Positions 52,097 to 61,600 of a stretch of 64,000 bases of DNA are shown here, piece by piece. The stretch's first letter is position 1. Each line of letters opens with the position of its first letter. Under the pieces are notes generated by a model, which saw only the letters and a program-made list of their open reading frames with translations, had not been told where the DNA came from and did not search any database. A program made the position numbers and the translations under genes. Where the stretch lies: the NCBI RefSeq assembly GCF_965227725.1, contig NZ_CBDDGH010000001.1:868001-932000 (forward strand). The letters are read 5' to 3'. The DNA comes from Shimia sp965227725. GTDB taxonomy: Bacteria > Pseudomonadota > Alphaproteobacteria > Rhodobacterales > Rhodobacteraceae.

Positions 52097-52938
52097 TGCT
52101 ACCTGAACGCTTTATGGAGCTCGCCCAACAGGTCGATGAGGTATTTTTCATCATCGGCATCGCCATTCTGGTGATCGAGATCGCAGAAGCCTGGTTCAAA
52201 GGGTCGCTGAAAGGCAAAACCTGGCTTGAGATGCTCGCCAGCGCCTCCACACAGGTGCCTTACATTCTGGTGGAAGCCAGCATGATGACGGCGCTTTATG
52301 TGGGGCTTTATGTGTTCAGCGACACGGTGGTGAGCTGGCATTTGCCCACAACCTGGCCCTGGATAGTGGCCGCCGTTCTGCTTGCGGACCTCACCTATTA
52401 TTGGGAGCACCGCATCGCCCATCGCGTGCGCCTGTTGTGGACCCAGCACGCCGTGCACCACTCCAGCCGCGACTATAATATCGTCACGGCGGTGCGCTTT
52501 GGCCCGCTGGAAAGCCTGTGGTCCTTCATCGCCCATGTCCCGATGGTACTGGTAGGATTCAGCCCGGATTTGGTGCTGGGGTCCGTGATCCTTGTGCTGG
52601 CCTATCAGACATGGCTGCACACGGAGCTAATCGGCAAGTTGGGCCCGCTGGAGTGGGTGCTGAACACGCCGTCCCATCACCGCGTGCACCATGGCTGTGA
52701 CGACAAATACATCGACAAGAACTATGCTGGTATCCTGATCATCTGGGACCGTATCTTTGGCAGCTTTCAGGTGGAAGAGGAGCGCCCGCGCTATGGGCTG
52801 ACCACCGACTTTGACAGCCAGAACCCGGTGAAAGTCTGGTTCTCCGAGCTGCCCGCCCTGTGGCGTGACATCACCCGCGCCAAATCGGGACGGGAGCTGT
52901 TTGGCCGCCTGTTTGGCCCTCCGGGCTGGAAACCGTAA
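52096..52938 (+). CDS. Sterol desaturase/fatty acid hydroxylase family membrane protein
   Basis: A membrane di-iron enzyme of 280 residues. The three histidine clusters are present: HRIAH, HAVHHSS, and HHRVHHG (the last near residue 197), with about four hydrophobic helices. Family members insert oxygen or desaturate lipids; the substrate is unknown and could be a hopanoid, sphingoid or ornithine lipid. The TetR regulator immediately upstream suggests lipid- or toxicant-inducible expression. An AAAGGAG site lies ahead of the ATG. Confidence 0.92.
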   Translation: MLPERFMELAQQVDEVFFIIGIAILVIEIAEAWFKGSLKGKTWLEMLASASTQVPYILVEASMMTALYVGLYVFSDTVVSWHLPTTWPWIVAAVLLADLTYYWEHRIAHRVRLLWTQHAVHHSSRDYNIVTAVRFGPLESLWSFIAHVPMVLVGFSPDLVLGSVILVLAYQTWLHTELIGKLGPLEWVLNTPSHHRVHHGCDDKYIDKNYAGILIIWDRIFGSFQVEEERPRYGLTTDFDSQNPVKVWFSELPALWRDITRAKSGRELFGRLFGPPGWKP

Positions 52939-53073
52939 CGCGCGGCTTAGGACCAATGGGCCCTGCGCCCAACTTTACCAATCTCCTCAGGGGCGTGCGG
53001 GTTGCGAAACCCCACGCCCCTCCCATATGAAAGCGCGTGACAGTCTTTCACGCGCAACCTTGAGACCAACTTC

Positions 53074-53853
53074 ATGAGCCTTCGTGACAAAATCGGCGCC
53101 ATCATCGAGCGCCCGACCTTTCGGAACGCCATCCTCGGCGTGATCCTTTTCAATGCCGTCATTCTGGGTCTGGAGACCTCCAAACCGCTGATGGAGGCCA
53201 TGGGTCCGCTGCTGATCACCCTGGATGGGCTCTGTCTGGCGATTTTTGTCGGAGAGATCGCGGCCAAACTCTATGTGCAGCGCGGCCGGTTTTTCACCGA
53301 CGGCTGGAATGTCTTTGACTTCGTCATTGTTGCGATTGCGCTGGTCCCGGCGGCGCAGGGGCTGGCGGTCTTGCGGGCGCTGCGGATTTTGCGCCTGCTG
53401 CGCGTGGTTTCGGTGGCGCCGTCGCTGCGGCGGGTGATTGAGGGGCTGATCAATGCCCTGCCCGGCATGGGCTCGGTGTTTCTGCTGATGGCGCTGATCT
53501 TCTACATCGGTGCGGTCATGGCCACCAAACTCTTTGGCACAGCCTTCCCTGACTGGTTCGGCACACTGGGCAAATCCGGCTACTCGCTGTTCCAGATCAT
53601 GACGCTGGAAAGCTGGTCCATGGGCATCGTGCGTCCGGTGATGGAGATCTACCCCTATGCGTGGATGTTCTTTGTGCCGTTTATCCTGCTGACCACCTTT
53701 GTGGTGCTCAACCTTGTGGTAGGTTTGGTGGTAAATTCCATGCAGGACGCCCATCACGTAGAAGCAGAGGCCGAAACCGGCACTTATCGCGATGAGGTCT
53801 TGAGTCGTTTGGCCGAAATCGAAAAAGCGCTGAAAGAAAAATCCGCTGATTAA
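53074..53853 (+). CDS. Voltage-gated sodium channel (NaChBac/NavSp family)
   Basis: A six-helix, one-repeat bacterial sodium channel of 259 residues that works as a tetramer. The voltage sensor S4 is LRALRILRLLRVVSVAPSLR, with arginines every third position. The pore helix and selectivity filter read FQIMTLESWSMG; TLESW is the sodium-selective filter of NaChBac and of NavSp from the roseobacter Silicibacter pomeroyi. S6 is VPFILLTTFVVLNLVVGLVV. The C-terminal tail (EAEAETGTYRDEVLSRLAEI) is a likely coiled coil. Role may be in motility or pH response. Confidence 0.93.
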   Translation: MSLRDKIGAIIERPTFRNAILGVILFNAVILGLETSKPLMEAMGPLLITLDGLCLAIFVGEIAAKLYVQRGRFFTDGWNVFDFVIVAIALVPAAQGLAVLRALRILRLLRVVSVAPSLRRVIEGLINALPGMGSVFLLMALIFYIGAVMATKLFGTAFPDWFGTLGKSGYSLFQIMTLESWSMGIVRPVMEIYPYAWMFFVPFILLTTFVVLNLVVGLVVNSMQDAHHVEAEAETGTYRDEVLSRLAEIEKALKEKSAD

Positions 53854-53880
53854 TCAATACCTTTTGCGTCGGGCGGGAGG

Positions 53881-53898
53881 TGCATAAAGTTTTATGCA
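53881..53898 (+). promoter_or_regulatory. 18-base perfect palindrome after the sodium channel gene
   Basis: TGCATAAAGTTTTATGCA (TGCATAAA and its exact complement with a two-base centre). It lies 28 bases beyond the channel stop. It is not followed by a T-run, so a terminator is unlikely and a protein-binding site is more plausible. Confidence 0.4.
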
Positions 53899-54246
53899 CT
53901 TTCTGACCCCGCAATCCGTTTGGATAGGTTTGGACCTGAGGCCAGAATCGCGTCTGACACAAATATCCATCTTTTGACAGATGGCCGCGCGAAAACCCCA
54001 ACCACGCGCGCGCCCTGAAACACTTGTTTCCTATGGCGCTGCGTCAGAACGGCGCCATAAATCGGGTTCGACCTGCACCTTTTATTGTCCATAAACGACA
54101 TCATACTGAAATATATGCATTTTCCATACATATTTCACAAAGCAAGAAAACCACAGAGACTGAACCGTCCAGTTTGGAAATCCTATACAGCTCCTTAGGA
54201 TTTGGGCCGCTTATGTCATCCTCGCACAGCACGATGAATAGATGAC
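53899..54246. other. Intergenic region upstream of the globin chemoreceptor
   Basis: A 348-base gap with no credible gene. It has two AT-rich inverted repeats: TGAAATAT (54107-54114)/ATATTTCA (54130-54137) and AAATCCT (54178-54184)/AGGATTT (54197-54203). These may be operators for the chemoreceptor gene. The AT-rich base composition makes chance palindromes more likely. Confidence 0.4.
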
Positions 54247-55713
54247 ATGACTACAAATATCTCAGCACAGCTCGAACATTTTTCACTCACTGGCGCAGAT
54301 CTAGAAGCCCTCAAACACGCCGGACGGATTGTCACGCCACTGCTTGATGACGTTCTGGAGGACTTCTACACCTTCGCCATAAACCAAGCGGAAGTGGCCC
54401 GGTTCTTCCCCACAGAGGACATCCTCAACCACGCGCGCACCCGCCAGAAAGAGCATTGGGAAATGCTGCTGAGCGGCGAATTTGAACCGGCCTACCTGCA
54501 ATCCGCAGAAACCATCGGCCAGGTGCATTACCGCATCCAGCTGCCGTTTGACTTCTACCTGTCAGGCTATGCGCGCGCCTCAACCCATATTCAGAGCCTG
54601 CTGCTGAAGCGGCTCAGCGGCTCCTGGTTGCGCCGCCGCAGCGAAGATCCGAGCCGCGCCCTTGGCGCGCTGGCCCGCGCCTTTGCACTCGACACCAATC
54701 TGGTGATTGAGTCCTACTTCACCGCGCAGCGGGCGGAGCGGGAACAGGCCATGAGCCATTTGAATGCCGCCATGTCGCGTATGGCCAGCAAAGACCTGTC
54801 CCAGCCCATTCCAAGCCCGGAAGAAAGCGACTACCCCGCGCGCTTCAACGAGCTGCGTATCGATTTCAACGATCTCATGCTGACGATGGGCGACATCATC
54901 AGAACCATCAAGGATGCAACGGTGGACCTCGACCTGACCGCAACCGAGGTCAACGACTCTGCAGACAGCCTTGCGCGGCGCACCGAGGCGCAGGCCGCCA
55001 CGCTGGAGCAAACCGCGCATTCGGTGGATGAAATCACGGCCAGCGTGCAGGCCTCCACCTCCGCCACCTCAGACACGGACCGCGTGGTCTCCGCCACCCG
55101 CTCCAACGCCGCAAGCGGCCACAGTGTGGTGCTGGAAAGCGTGCATTGCATGCGCGAGATTGCCGAAGCCTCTGCCAAGATCTCCGACATCTCGGGCCTG
55201 ATCGACGAGATTGCCTTTCAGACCAACCTGCTGGCGCTCAACGCAGGCGTCGAAGCGGCGCGCGCAGGGGATGCCGGTCGCGGCTTTGCCGTGGTGGCCT
55301 CCGAGGTGCGCAGTCTGGCCCAGCGTGCGGCCGATTCCGCGCAGCAGATCAGTGACCTGATCAAAGACACCAACGACCTTGTAGAGCGCGGTGTGGAGCT
55401 GGTGGATCGCGCAGGCTCAGCCCTTGGCACCATTGTCTCCGACGTGGAACAGGCCGCCAGCCTGAGCTCGGAAATCGCCACTTCTGCGCGCGAACAGTCC
55501 AGCGGCCTGACCGAGATCGCCAAGGGGCTGTCCCAGCTTGACAGCGTAACACAGGAAAACGCCGCCATGGTGGAGCAGACCGCCGCAGCGATGGGCTCCA
55601 TGCAGCGCGACACAGAGGCCATGTCGCAGCTGGTGAACGGGTTTATCTTGCAGTCAGCGGCCAGCGAGGAGGCCGAGCGCGCGCAGGATGAAGACTGGGT
55701 GGAGGTCGCCTAA
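54247..55713 (+). CDS. Globin-coupled methyl-accepting chemotaxis protein (HemAT-like)
   Basis: A cytoplasmic oxygen or redox chemoreceptor of 488 residues. The first about 170 residues form a globin-coupled sensor domain; the proximal heme histidine is probably H94 in GQVHYRIQLPFDFYLSGYAR. The C-terminal signalling domain contains EIAFQTNLLALNAGVEAARA and GDAGRGFAVVASEVRSLAQR, the CheA/CheW-contact tip. No membrane helix or HAMP is evident. The acidic tail DEDWVEVA could be a methylation-enzyme tether. No che genes are nearby. A terminator follows. Confidence 0.93.
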   Translation: MTTNISAQLEHFSLTGADLEALKHAGRIVTPLLDDVLEDFYTFAINQAEVARFFPTEDILNHARTRQKEHWEMLLSGEFEPAYLQSAETIGQVHYRIQLPFDFYLSGYARASTHIQSLLLKRLSGSWLRRRSEDPSRALGALARAFALDTNLVIESYFTAQRAEREQAMSHLNAAMSRMASKDLSQPIPSPEESDYPARFNELRIDFNDLMLTMGDIIRTIKDATVDLDLTATEVNDSADSLARRTEAQAATLEQTAHSVDEITASVQASTSATSDTDRVVSATRSNAASGHSVVLESVHCMREIAEASAKISDISGLIDEIAFQTNLLALNAGVEAARAGDAGRGFAVVASEVRSLAQRAADSAQQISDLIKDTNDLVERGVELVDRAGSALGTIVSDVEQAASLSSEIATSAREQSSGLTEIAKGLSQLDSVTQENAAMVEQTAAAMGSMQRDTEAMSQLVNGFILQSAASEEAERAQDEDWVEVA

Positions 55714-55749
55714 ACCGCCGCCTGTCTCACACATCATCTGCAATCAACA

Positions 55750-55772
55750 AAGGCGCCCAAGGGCGCCTTTTT
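55750..55772 (+). terminator. Intrinsic terminator after the globin chemoreceptor
   Basis: AAGGCGCCC (55750-55758) pairs with GGGCGCCTT (55761-55769) across two bases and runs into TTTTT. The tight loop implies the innermost pair opens. It lies about 37 bases past the stop. Confidence 0.88.
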
Positions 55773-55806
55773 GCTGTGCCGACATATGCCCGCGGTACAG
55801 GTGGCC

Positions 55807-56787
55807 TCAGACCTTCAGATTGCGCGCAGAATCTTTGATGGCGTCATATTGCCCGGAGGGGCGGAACCGCCAGAGGTAGTCAGCCATCACCGCTTCGGGC
55901 GCCAAGGGGGTGATGCCCAGAGTCTCAAAGTTTTGCGCCCCGTCAGAAACCACATTGTCGCTGCGCAGCAGGATCAGCTGATCTGCGGTGATCACCGAGT
56001 TGTGCCACAGCCCCAGCGTCAGCTTTTGCAGAAGGCCAAACCCAAAGGCCATCAGGCGGCCCACACCGAAAGGCAAGTTGAGCACCAGTTTGCGGCGGTG
56101 GATCACCGTGAGCATCTCATCAATCCAGCCGCGCAGGCTTTTCACTTCCGGCCCGCCCAGCTCGTAGATGCCGCTGAGGTCGCCTGTGATGCCCATCACA
56201 GCCGCTTGGGCCACATCATCCACATAGACCGGCTGGAACTTGGTGTCGCCGCCCATGATCGGCAGCACCGGCCCCATGCGCGACATGGAGGCAAAGCGGT
56301 TGAAGAATTCATCGTCCTGCCCAAAGATCACCGAAGGGCGCAGGATCATCGCGTTGGGCATATGCTGCAACACGCTGTTTTCGCCTGCGGCTTTGGTCCG
56401 GGCGTATTGGCTGGCGCTGTCGCTGTCAGCGCCAAGGGCAGAGAGCTGCACCATACGTGCCACGCCTTCCGCCGCCGCGATGCGGGCAATGCGCTCAGCC
56501 CCCTCATGCTGAACCGCATCAAAGGTATTCTTGCCGCGATCCGCCAGTATGCCCACACAGTTTACCACCGCATCAGAGCCCAGCAGCGCCGCTTTCACAG
56601 AGGCATCATCGCGCACATTGCAGAACACCGGCTCGACCTGGCCCACAGAGCCATAGGGTTTCACAAACATCGCCTCATTGGGGCGACGCACCGCCACACG
56701 CACCAGCCAGCCTTCTTTAGCCATCCGCCGCGCAATATGACGCCCCACAAAACCAGAACCGCCGAAAATGGTGACAAGTTTGGACAT
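55807..56787 (-). CDS. NAD(P)-binding NDUFA9-like complex I assembly/accessory protein
   Basis: An atypical short-chain dehydrogenase/NmrA-type protein of 326 residues. The Rossmann motif is VTIFGGSGFVGRHIARRMAK at the N-terminus, and a YxxxK-like motif is in SQYARTKAAGE. Alphaproteobacterial relatives are called NDUFA9-like because they resemble the mitochondrial complex I subunit. Direct association with NADH dehydrogenase here is unproven and no nuo genes are near. A GGAGG site lies close to the chosen ATG. Convergent with the chemoreceptor; divergent from tRNA-Leu. Confidence 0.87.
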   Translation of the reverse strand: MSKLVTIFGGSGFVGRHIARRMAKEGWLVRVAVRRPNEAMFVKPYGSVGQVEPVFCNVRDDASVKAALLGSDAVVNCVGILADRGKNTFDAVQHEGAERIARIAAAEGVARMVQLSALGADSDSASQYARTKAAGENSVLQHMPNAMILRPSVIFGQDDEFFNRFASMSRMGPVLPIMGGDTKFQPVYVDDVAQAAVMGITGDLSGIYELGGPEVKSLRGWIDEMLTVIHRRKLVLNLPFGVGRLMAFGFGLLQKLTLGLWHNSVITADQLILLRSDNVVSDGAQNFETLGITPLAPEAVMADYLWRFRPSGQYDAIKDSARNLKV

Positions 56788-56976
56788 GGTGGGACCTCCG
56801 CTAACCGAGCCTTCCCGAAAGAAATATCGTTCAGGCTGATTCCGAACAAGCTTCAAGGCGGGCTCCGCGACAAGAAAACCCAGTCAATTAGAGCCTTTGC
56901 AACAGATCGCTGCGCGACCCGATCCGCATTCCGCAAACGCGCCGGTGAGATTTTTTAAAAAACTTCCAGAATCGCG

Positions 56977-57005
56977 TTGACACCCCCCCCGCACAGGTCT
57001 AAATG
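56977..57005 (+). promoter_or_regulatory. tRNA-Leu promoter with C-tract spacer
   Basis: TTGACA (56977-56982), spacer of 17 bases starting with eight C and GC, then TAAATG (57000-57005). The predicted start is about 12 bases before the tRNA. Confidence 0.78.
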
Positions 57006-57023
57006 CCTGCCTCACCAACCCGT

Positions 57024-57110
57024 GCCCAGATGGCGGAATTGGTAGACGCGCTAGCTTCAGGTGCTAGTGTCCGTATGGACGTGGAGGTTCGAGTCCTCTT
57101 CTGGGCACCA
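57024..57110 (+). tRNA. tRNA-Leu(CAG)
   Basis: An 87-base class II tRNA. Acceptor GCCCAGA (57024-57030) pairs with TCTGGGC (57100-57106), then A and encoded CCA. Anticodon stem CTAGC/GCTAG encloses TTCAGGT, so the anticodon is CAG. A variable arm (GTCCGTATGGAC) follows, and the T arm has GGTTCGAGTCC. Confidence 0.97.
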
Positions 57111-57725
57111 ATGGTTCTACAAAAGTCCACTTAATATCAACGTGTTAGAGCTGTATGCGCTACTCCTGAGGTTATAGTTACACTGTGCCTCTAGTTTTAG
57201 CTGAATACGCAGCCCTCCAGATCGTGGTTAGCAACTACGCCCGCACAAGAGGCACAGAAGCTTGCTCAGCCGCGTTGATGAACCGCTGCGAGCGCTTACA
57301 ACCGACAAGCTGCAACGGGTCCATTCGCCGCGCATAGACTGCAAGATCAAATGCGCAAAGCTGGTTTAGACAAGCTATCTCAACGCGTCGCTTGGGCCAT
57401 TCAATGCCCAATGTGAAGGAAATTATGGGGGCGAGGAAGGGTGGCTTGTGGTCGCGCATAAGGATTTGGTAGCAATCACCAATACCGAATGAAACTAATT
57501 TGCCGCATTGTAAGAAAAGCACTTTGGTCTGCTGGCAAATATCAGGATTTATATAACAAATCTTTCTTCCGTTTAGTCATTTCTTTGCCATTACCCTTGA
57601 CTACCCCAAAGCGAAGACCCTCAGAAGATGCGACGTCCTCCTTTTCAAAAAAGTATTCAGGTTCGACCTGATAGCTATTCAGATGAATAGTTACCACATC
57701 AACTAGTCAACTCGACAGAAAGAAG
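57111..57725. other. Low-GC intergenic region downstream of tRNA-Leu
   Basis: A 615-base gap with markedly lower GC than the genes around it. A minus-strand open frame of about 95 codons (57235-57522) begins with GTG and has no good ribosome site or family match, so I leave it uncalled. No copy of the tRNA 3' end, integrase fragment or insertion-sequence end was found. Confidence 0.5.
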
Positions 57726-58070
57726 TTAAGCAATGAACCTTAACAACCGACCCAGAAGCCTAAGAAAACAATAAAGCGCAAAGAGCAATGTTATTAATGC
57801 AAAACCTACATAAGGCGCTTCACTCCAATGACCAAGTGGGACTTCCCCATAAGCAATCACTGAGAAAAAGCTAATGACGAGACACGCAAAAATCCTTATA
57901 AATAGGCCTCGATTAGAAATAGTATAGCCACTCACTTCACTGGACTGCGAATGACCTTCAGTTTCCCGCCTTCTTTCCCTCCTATTTATCAGCGCAATAA
58001 TTATTGGAGACATTGCAGCCATTAAAGCAGTCAGCGCTGCAAGCAACTTTACCACACCATCAATGTCCAT
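57726..58070 (-). CDS. Hypothetical small membrane protein
   Basis: A 114-residue protein with three predicted membrane helices: residues about 5-28 (LLAALTALMAAMSPIIIALI), 52-75 (GLFIRIFACLVISFFSVIAY) and 85-110 (EAPYVGFALITLLFALYCFL). A polar, arginine/glutamate-rich loop (NRRERRRETEGHSQSSE) separates the first two. The family is not recognised. It has both a consensus promoter and a strong TGGAGG ribosome site six bases before the ATG, so it is probably real. Low GC and isolation suggest it was acquired. No partner gene. Confidence 0.7.
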   Translation of the reverse strand: MDIDGVVKLLAALTALMAAMSPIIIALINRRERRRETEGHSQSSEVSGYTISNRGLFIRIFACLVISFFSVIAYGEVPLGHWSEAPYVGFALITLLFALYCFLRLLGRLLRFIA

Positions 58071-58109
58071 ATAAACCTCCAGAAGTAATGTAAGCTTAAA
58101 AAATTCTCA

Positions 58110-58138
58110 ATAGTACGCCAGCTCAATGAAATCGTCAA
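58110..58138 (-). promoter_or_regulatory. Sigma-70-type promoter of the small membrane protein gene
   Basis: On the minus strand TTGACG (58138-58133), a 17-base spacer, then TACTAT (58115-58110). The predicted start is near 58103, giving a leader of about 33 bases that includes the TGGAGG site. Confidence 0.7.
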
Positions 58139-58633
58139 AACGCCTTAAAAGCTTCATATAAAAATAGATAAATAAGCACCCCTCTAAGGAGACGAGGATA
58201 ATTAATTCCCCCTCAACGTCAATGCCGATACAAATTTATCGACAACACACACCAATGATCGCATATATAGAAATTGATTCAATTCGCGATCAAATAAAAT
58301 CGCCACTTTTTACTAAAATATGTTTTCCAACGCCCTTTAGTTTGTGCGCTTTGAGCAGCTTAGTTTAAGCCATTTTATCAATTAGTACGCTCGAATTGAT
58401 CTATGCGGTACGCGATCCTAGGGAGCATACTCCCCGTCTAGGAATAGCTCTAGCGATCAAAATCCCTTCCGCCTACATACGGTTTATTGATTTAATCAAT
58501 CCCTTGAGCTGCCTCTTGAGGCACCCAAACCGACGACGCCGATTTGGGTTTCCAAGAACTGCTGCCTCTGAATTGGAACGTGGCGTATGTTTGGGTTTGT
58601 GCTGGTGTTCGCTCTCATAGTCATGCAGGCAAA
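58139..58633. other. Low-GC intergenic region, second part
   Basis: About 500 bases of AT-rich DNA between the small membrane protein promoter and the terminator near 58.65 kb. A plus-strand open frame (58396-58620, 74 codons) lacks a ribosome site and a recognisable family. It may be degenerate coding DNA from an old insertion, but no parent gene could be named. Confidence 0.45.
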
Positions 58634-58635
58634 AT

Positions 58636-58666
58636 CCCCTCCAGTGACTGAAGGGGACATTTTTTA
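58636..58666. terminator. Intrinsic terminator downstream of the RND operon
   Basis: CCCCT (58636-58640) pairs with AGGGG (58652-58656) and CAG with CTG inside one mismatch. T-rich flanks occur on both strands (six T on plus, TTTT on minus). On the minus strand it lies 28 bases past the RND permease stop. Confidence 0.75.
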
Positions 58667-58693
58667 GAGGCTAAAGCATGCAAATTGCGCGAT

Positions 58694-61600
58694 CTATTTG
58701 CGGCCCGCTTTGATGCCGTGCATCAGCGCGTAGAACACCGGCACCATGAACATGGTGATCAATGTGCCGATGGTCAGGCCCGCTGCGATTGTGGTGGCCA
58801 TGGCGATCCAGAAGATGTCCTGCAACAGCGGCAGCACCCCAAGGATCGTTGTCGCCGCCCCCAGCAGCACCGGGTTGAGACGCGACACAGCGGCCTCAAT
58901 CAGCGCGTTGAGCGAATCCATGCCTTTCTCAAGATTGGCGTTCACCTCATCCAAGAGCACGATGGAGTTCTTGATCATCAGGCCCACGAGGCTCATCGCC
59001 CCCAACAGCGCCATGAAGGAGAACGGCTGGCCAAAGAGCAGCAAGCCTCCGGTGATCCCGATCAAAGCGAAGGGCACCACCGTGAAGATAACCAAGGCCG
59101 GGCGGAAGGCGTTAAACAGCGCCACCACGATAAAGACCATGATCACCAAGGCAGGGGCAGAGCCGGGCTTCAGGGAGTCCTGAGAATCCGCCGTGCTGTA
59201 GGTTTCCCCACGCCATTCCATCTTATAGCCCGCCGGCAGCTCGATGGCCTCAAACTCGGCCCGCACCTCTTCCACGAGGCTGGGCAGGGTCACCTCATGC
59301 GCGCTCGCCTGAACGGCCACCGCACGGCGGCGGTTCCAGCGCACAATGGTGGGGTCTTCGAGCTCGACCGAGACACCATCGGTCACAACCGACATGGGCA
59401 GGTTCTTGGTGGAGAACGCCGGGGTCACCTGAATGTTGCCAAAGTCGCGCGCCACGGTCTGACGCTCTTCTTCGGTGCGACGCAGGATGATGGGCAGCAT
59501 GTCTTCCTTGTCACGATAGAGGCCCACAGGCACCCCGTCGTAGGCCAGAAGCGAGGCATTGGCGATGTCGCTGCGCGAGGTGCCTGTCCAGATGCCGGTC
59601 ACCTGATTGTATTCCGGCACCAGTTTGGACACGCGGTTGCGCATATCGCTGCGGATGTCCTTGGCGTGCGGGTTGCCCCGCAGGATCGCCATGCCCTGTT
59701 CTGCCAGATCCCGCAGGATTTCCGGATCGGCATTGGCAGGCCCGCTGAAGCGCACCTCAAACGGCCAGGTGTTGCCCGGACCGGCGGTATACTTGCGCAC
59801 CCGCACCATGGCCTCAGGGATGGCCTCACCCACCCATGGGTCGAGATCCGCAATCAGATCATCCACCACATCGAGGCTCGTGGTGTTCACCACCAGCTGC
59901 GCGTAGCTCGCATAGGGGAACTCCGGATCCACCGGCAGGTAGAAGCGCGGACCACCGGAGCCAACAAAGGTTGCCACACCGGCCACGCGCTCATCCCCGT
60001 CAAGGCGCTGTTCAACGCGCTTGGCCAGTTCTGAGGTATGGGCGATGGTGGTGCCTTCTTCGGCCCAGATGTCCACCATGAACTGCTGGCGTGTCGCGTC
60101 TGTGAAGAACAGGCGGTCCACGAAGGAGAAGCCATAGATCGAGGTCGCCAGAAGCGCGACAGACACCAGCGCGGTGAGCGCACGGGCCCGCAGACAGGCG
60201 GTCAGCGCAGCGCGGAAGACGCGCAGGATCACAGCCTCTCTCTGCTCCCCATCGGTGTTGGGGGCTTTCACCATATCGATGCACATCAAAGGCGTGATGG
60301 TCATGGCAATGACCCAGCTCAGCAGGAGCGACACACCGACCACCACAAAGAGCGATCCGGCATATTCACCGGCGCTGGTGGTGGAGGCATAGATTGGGTA
60401 GAAGGCCATCACCGCCACAAAGGTCGCGCCCAAAAGCGCAATCCCCGGCTCTGAAGCCGCTTTGACCGCCGCTTCCACACGGCCCATCCCCGCCTTCAGA
60501 CGTGCGGCCATGCCGTCGGCTACCACAATAGCGTTGTCCACCATCATACCGAGCGCAATCACCAGCGCACCCAGAGACACGCGCTGAAGGTCGATTTTCA
60601 GCACCACCATCACAATGAAGGTCGCCAGAATGGTCAGCAGCAGCGCGCCGCCGATGATCAGACCCATGCGCCAGCCCATGAACACAGCCACAACGATCAG
60701 AACGATCAGAACGGCCTCACCAAGGTTGATGATAAAGGAGTCGATCGCCGTGGTGACCAGATCGCTCTGCCAGGCCACACGATGAATCTCTACACCCACA
60801 GGCAGGGTCGCGTTGATCTCCGCCAGTTTCTCATCAAGGTTGCGGCCGGTGTCGACGATATTGCCGCCGGAGACGTTGGCGATGGAAAGCGCAATGGCGG
60901 GCTGGCCGTCATAACGCATCTCGGTCAGCGCGGGTTCCAGATAGCCTTGGGAAATCTCGGCGATGTCGCGCAGGCGCAGCACCTCGGAGGTGCGCTCTAT
61001 GGGTAGAGGAATGCCGGTGTCCAGCTCATCCAGCGCATCAAAGATACGGTCTTGCAGACCACTGCGCAGCTGCAGGCTTCCGATGTCTTCCACGGTCTCA
61101 AATTCGCCGGTCGGGGACACCCGCATGCGGCGGTTGCTGATTTCCAGCGCGCCTGCGTTCACCACCTGGTTCTGCAGGTTAAGCGTGGCGATGAAATCCT
61201 GTGTGGACAGGCCCAGATCCAGCAGACGCTGCTCGGAGGCTTCCAGATAGACCACTTTGGGCTGCAGACCCCAGGTCTCGACCCGGGAAACACCTTCAAC
61301 AAGGTTCAGCTCTTTGCGAATGTCTTTGACGTATTCTTCCAGCTCCGCATAGGTGAAGCCATCGCCCGTGATGGCAAGCACAAAGCCATACACAAAGCTG
61401 AAGTCATCAATGACATTGGGGGTTCCGGCCCCCGGAGGCAGGCCGTTCAGATCGCCGATTTTACTGCGCAGCTTGTCCCAGACCTGTGGCAGACGATCCG
61501 CCCAGTATTCCTGTTTGATCTCCACCTTCACAATGGAAAGACCGGCATGGGAATAGGAGGTCAGAAACTTCAGCTCAGGCAGTTCCTGGATGGCGCCCTC

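Noticed and set aside
57024..57110. tRNA-Leu as an attachment site of an integrative element
   Set aside because: No repeat of the tRNA 3' end and no integrase gene found in the window; the low-GC patch is noted but not called an island.
57235..57522. Minus-strand open frame of 95 codons in the low-GC patch
   Set aside because: GTG start without ribosome site, no family resemblance, and no promoter; left as intergenic.
58685..60034. Plus-strand histidine-rich frame opposite the RND permease
   Set aside because: Antisense of a conserved transporter; composition reflects the codon bias of the other strand.
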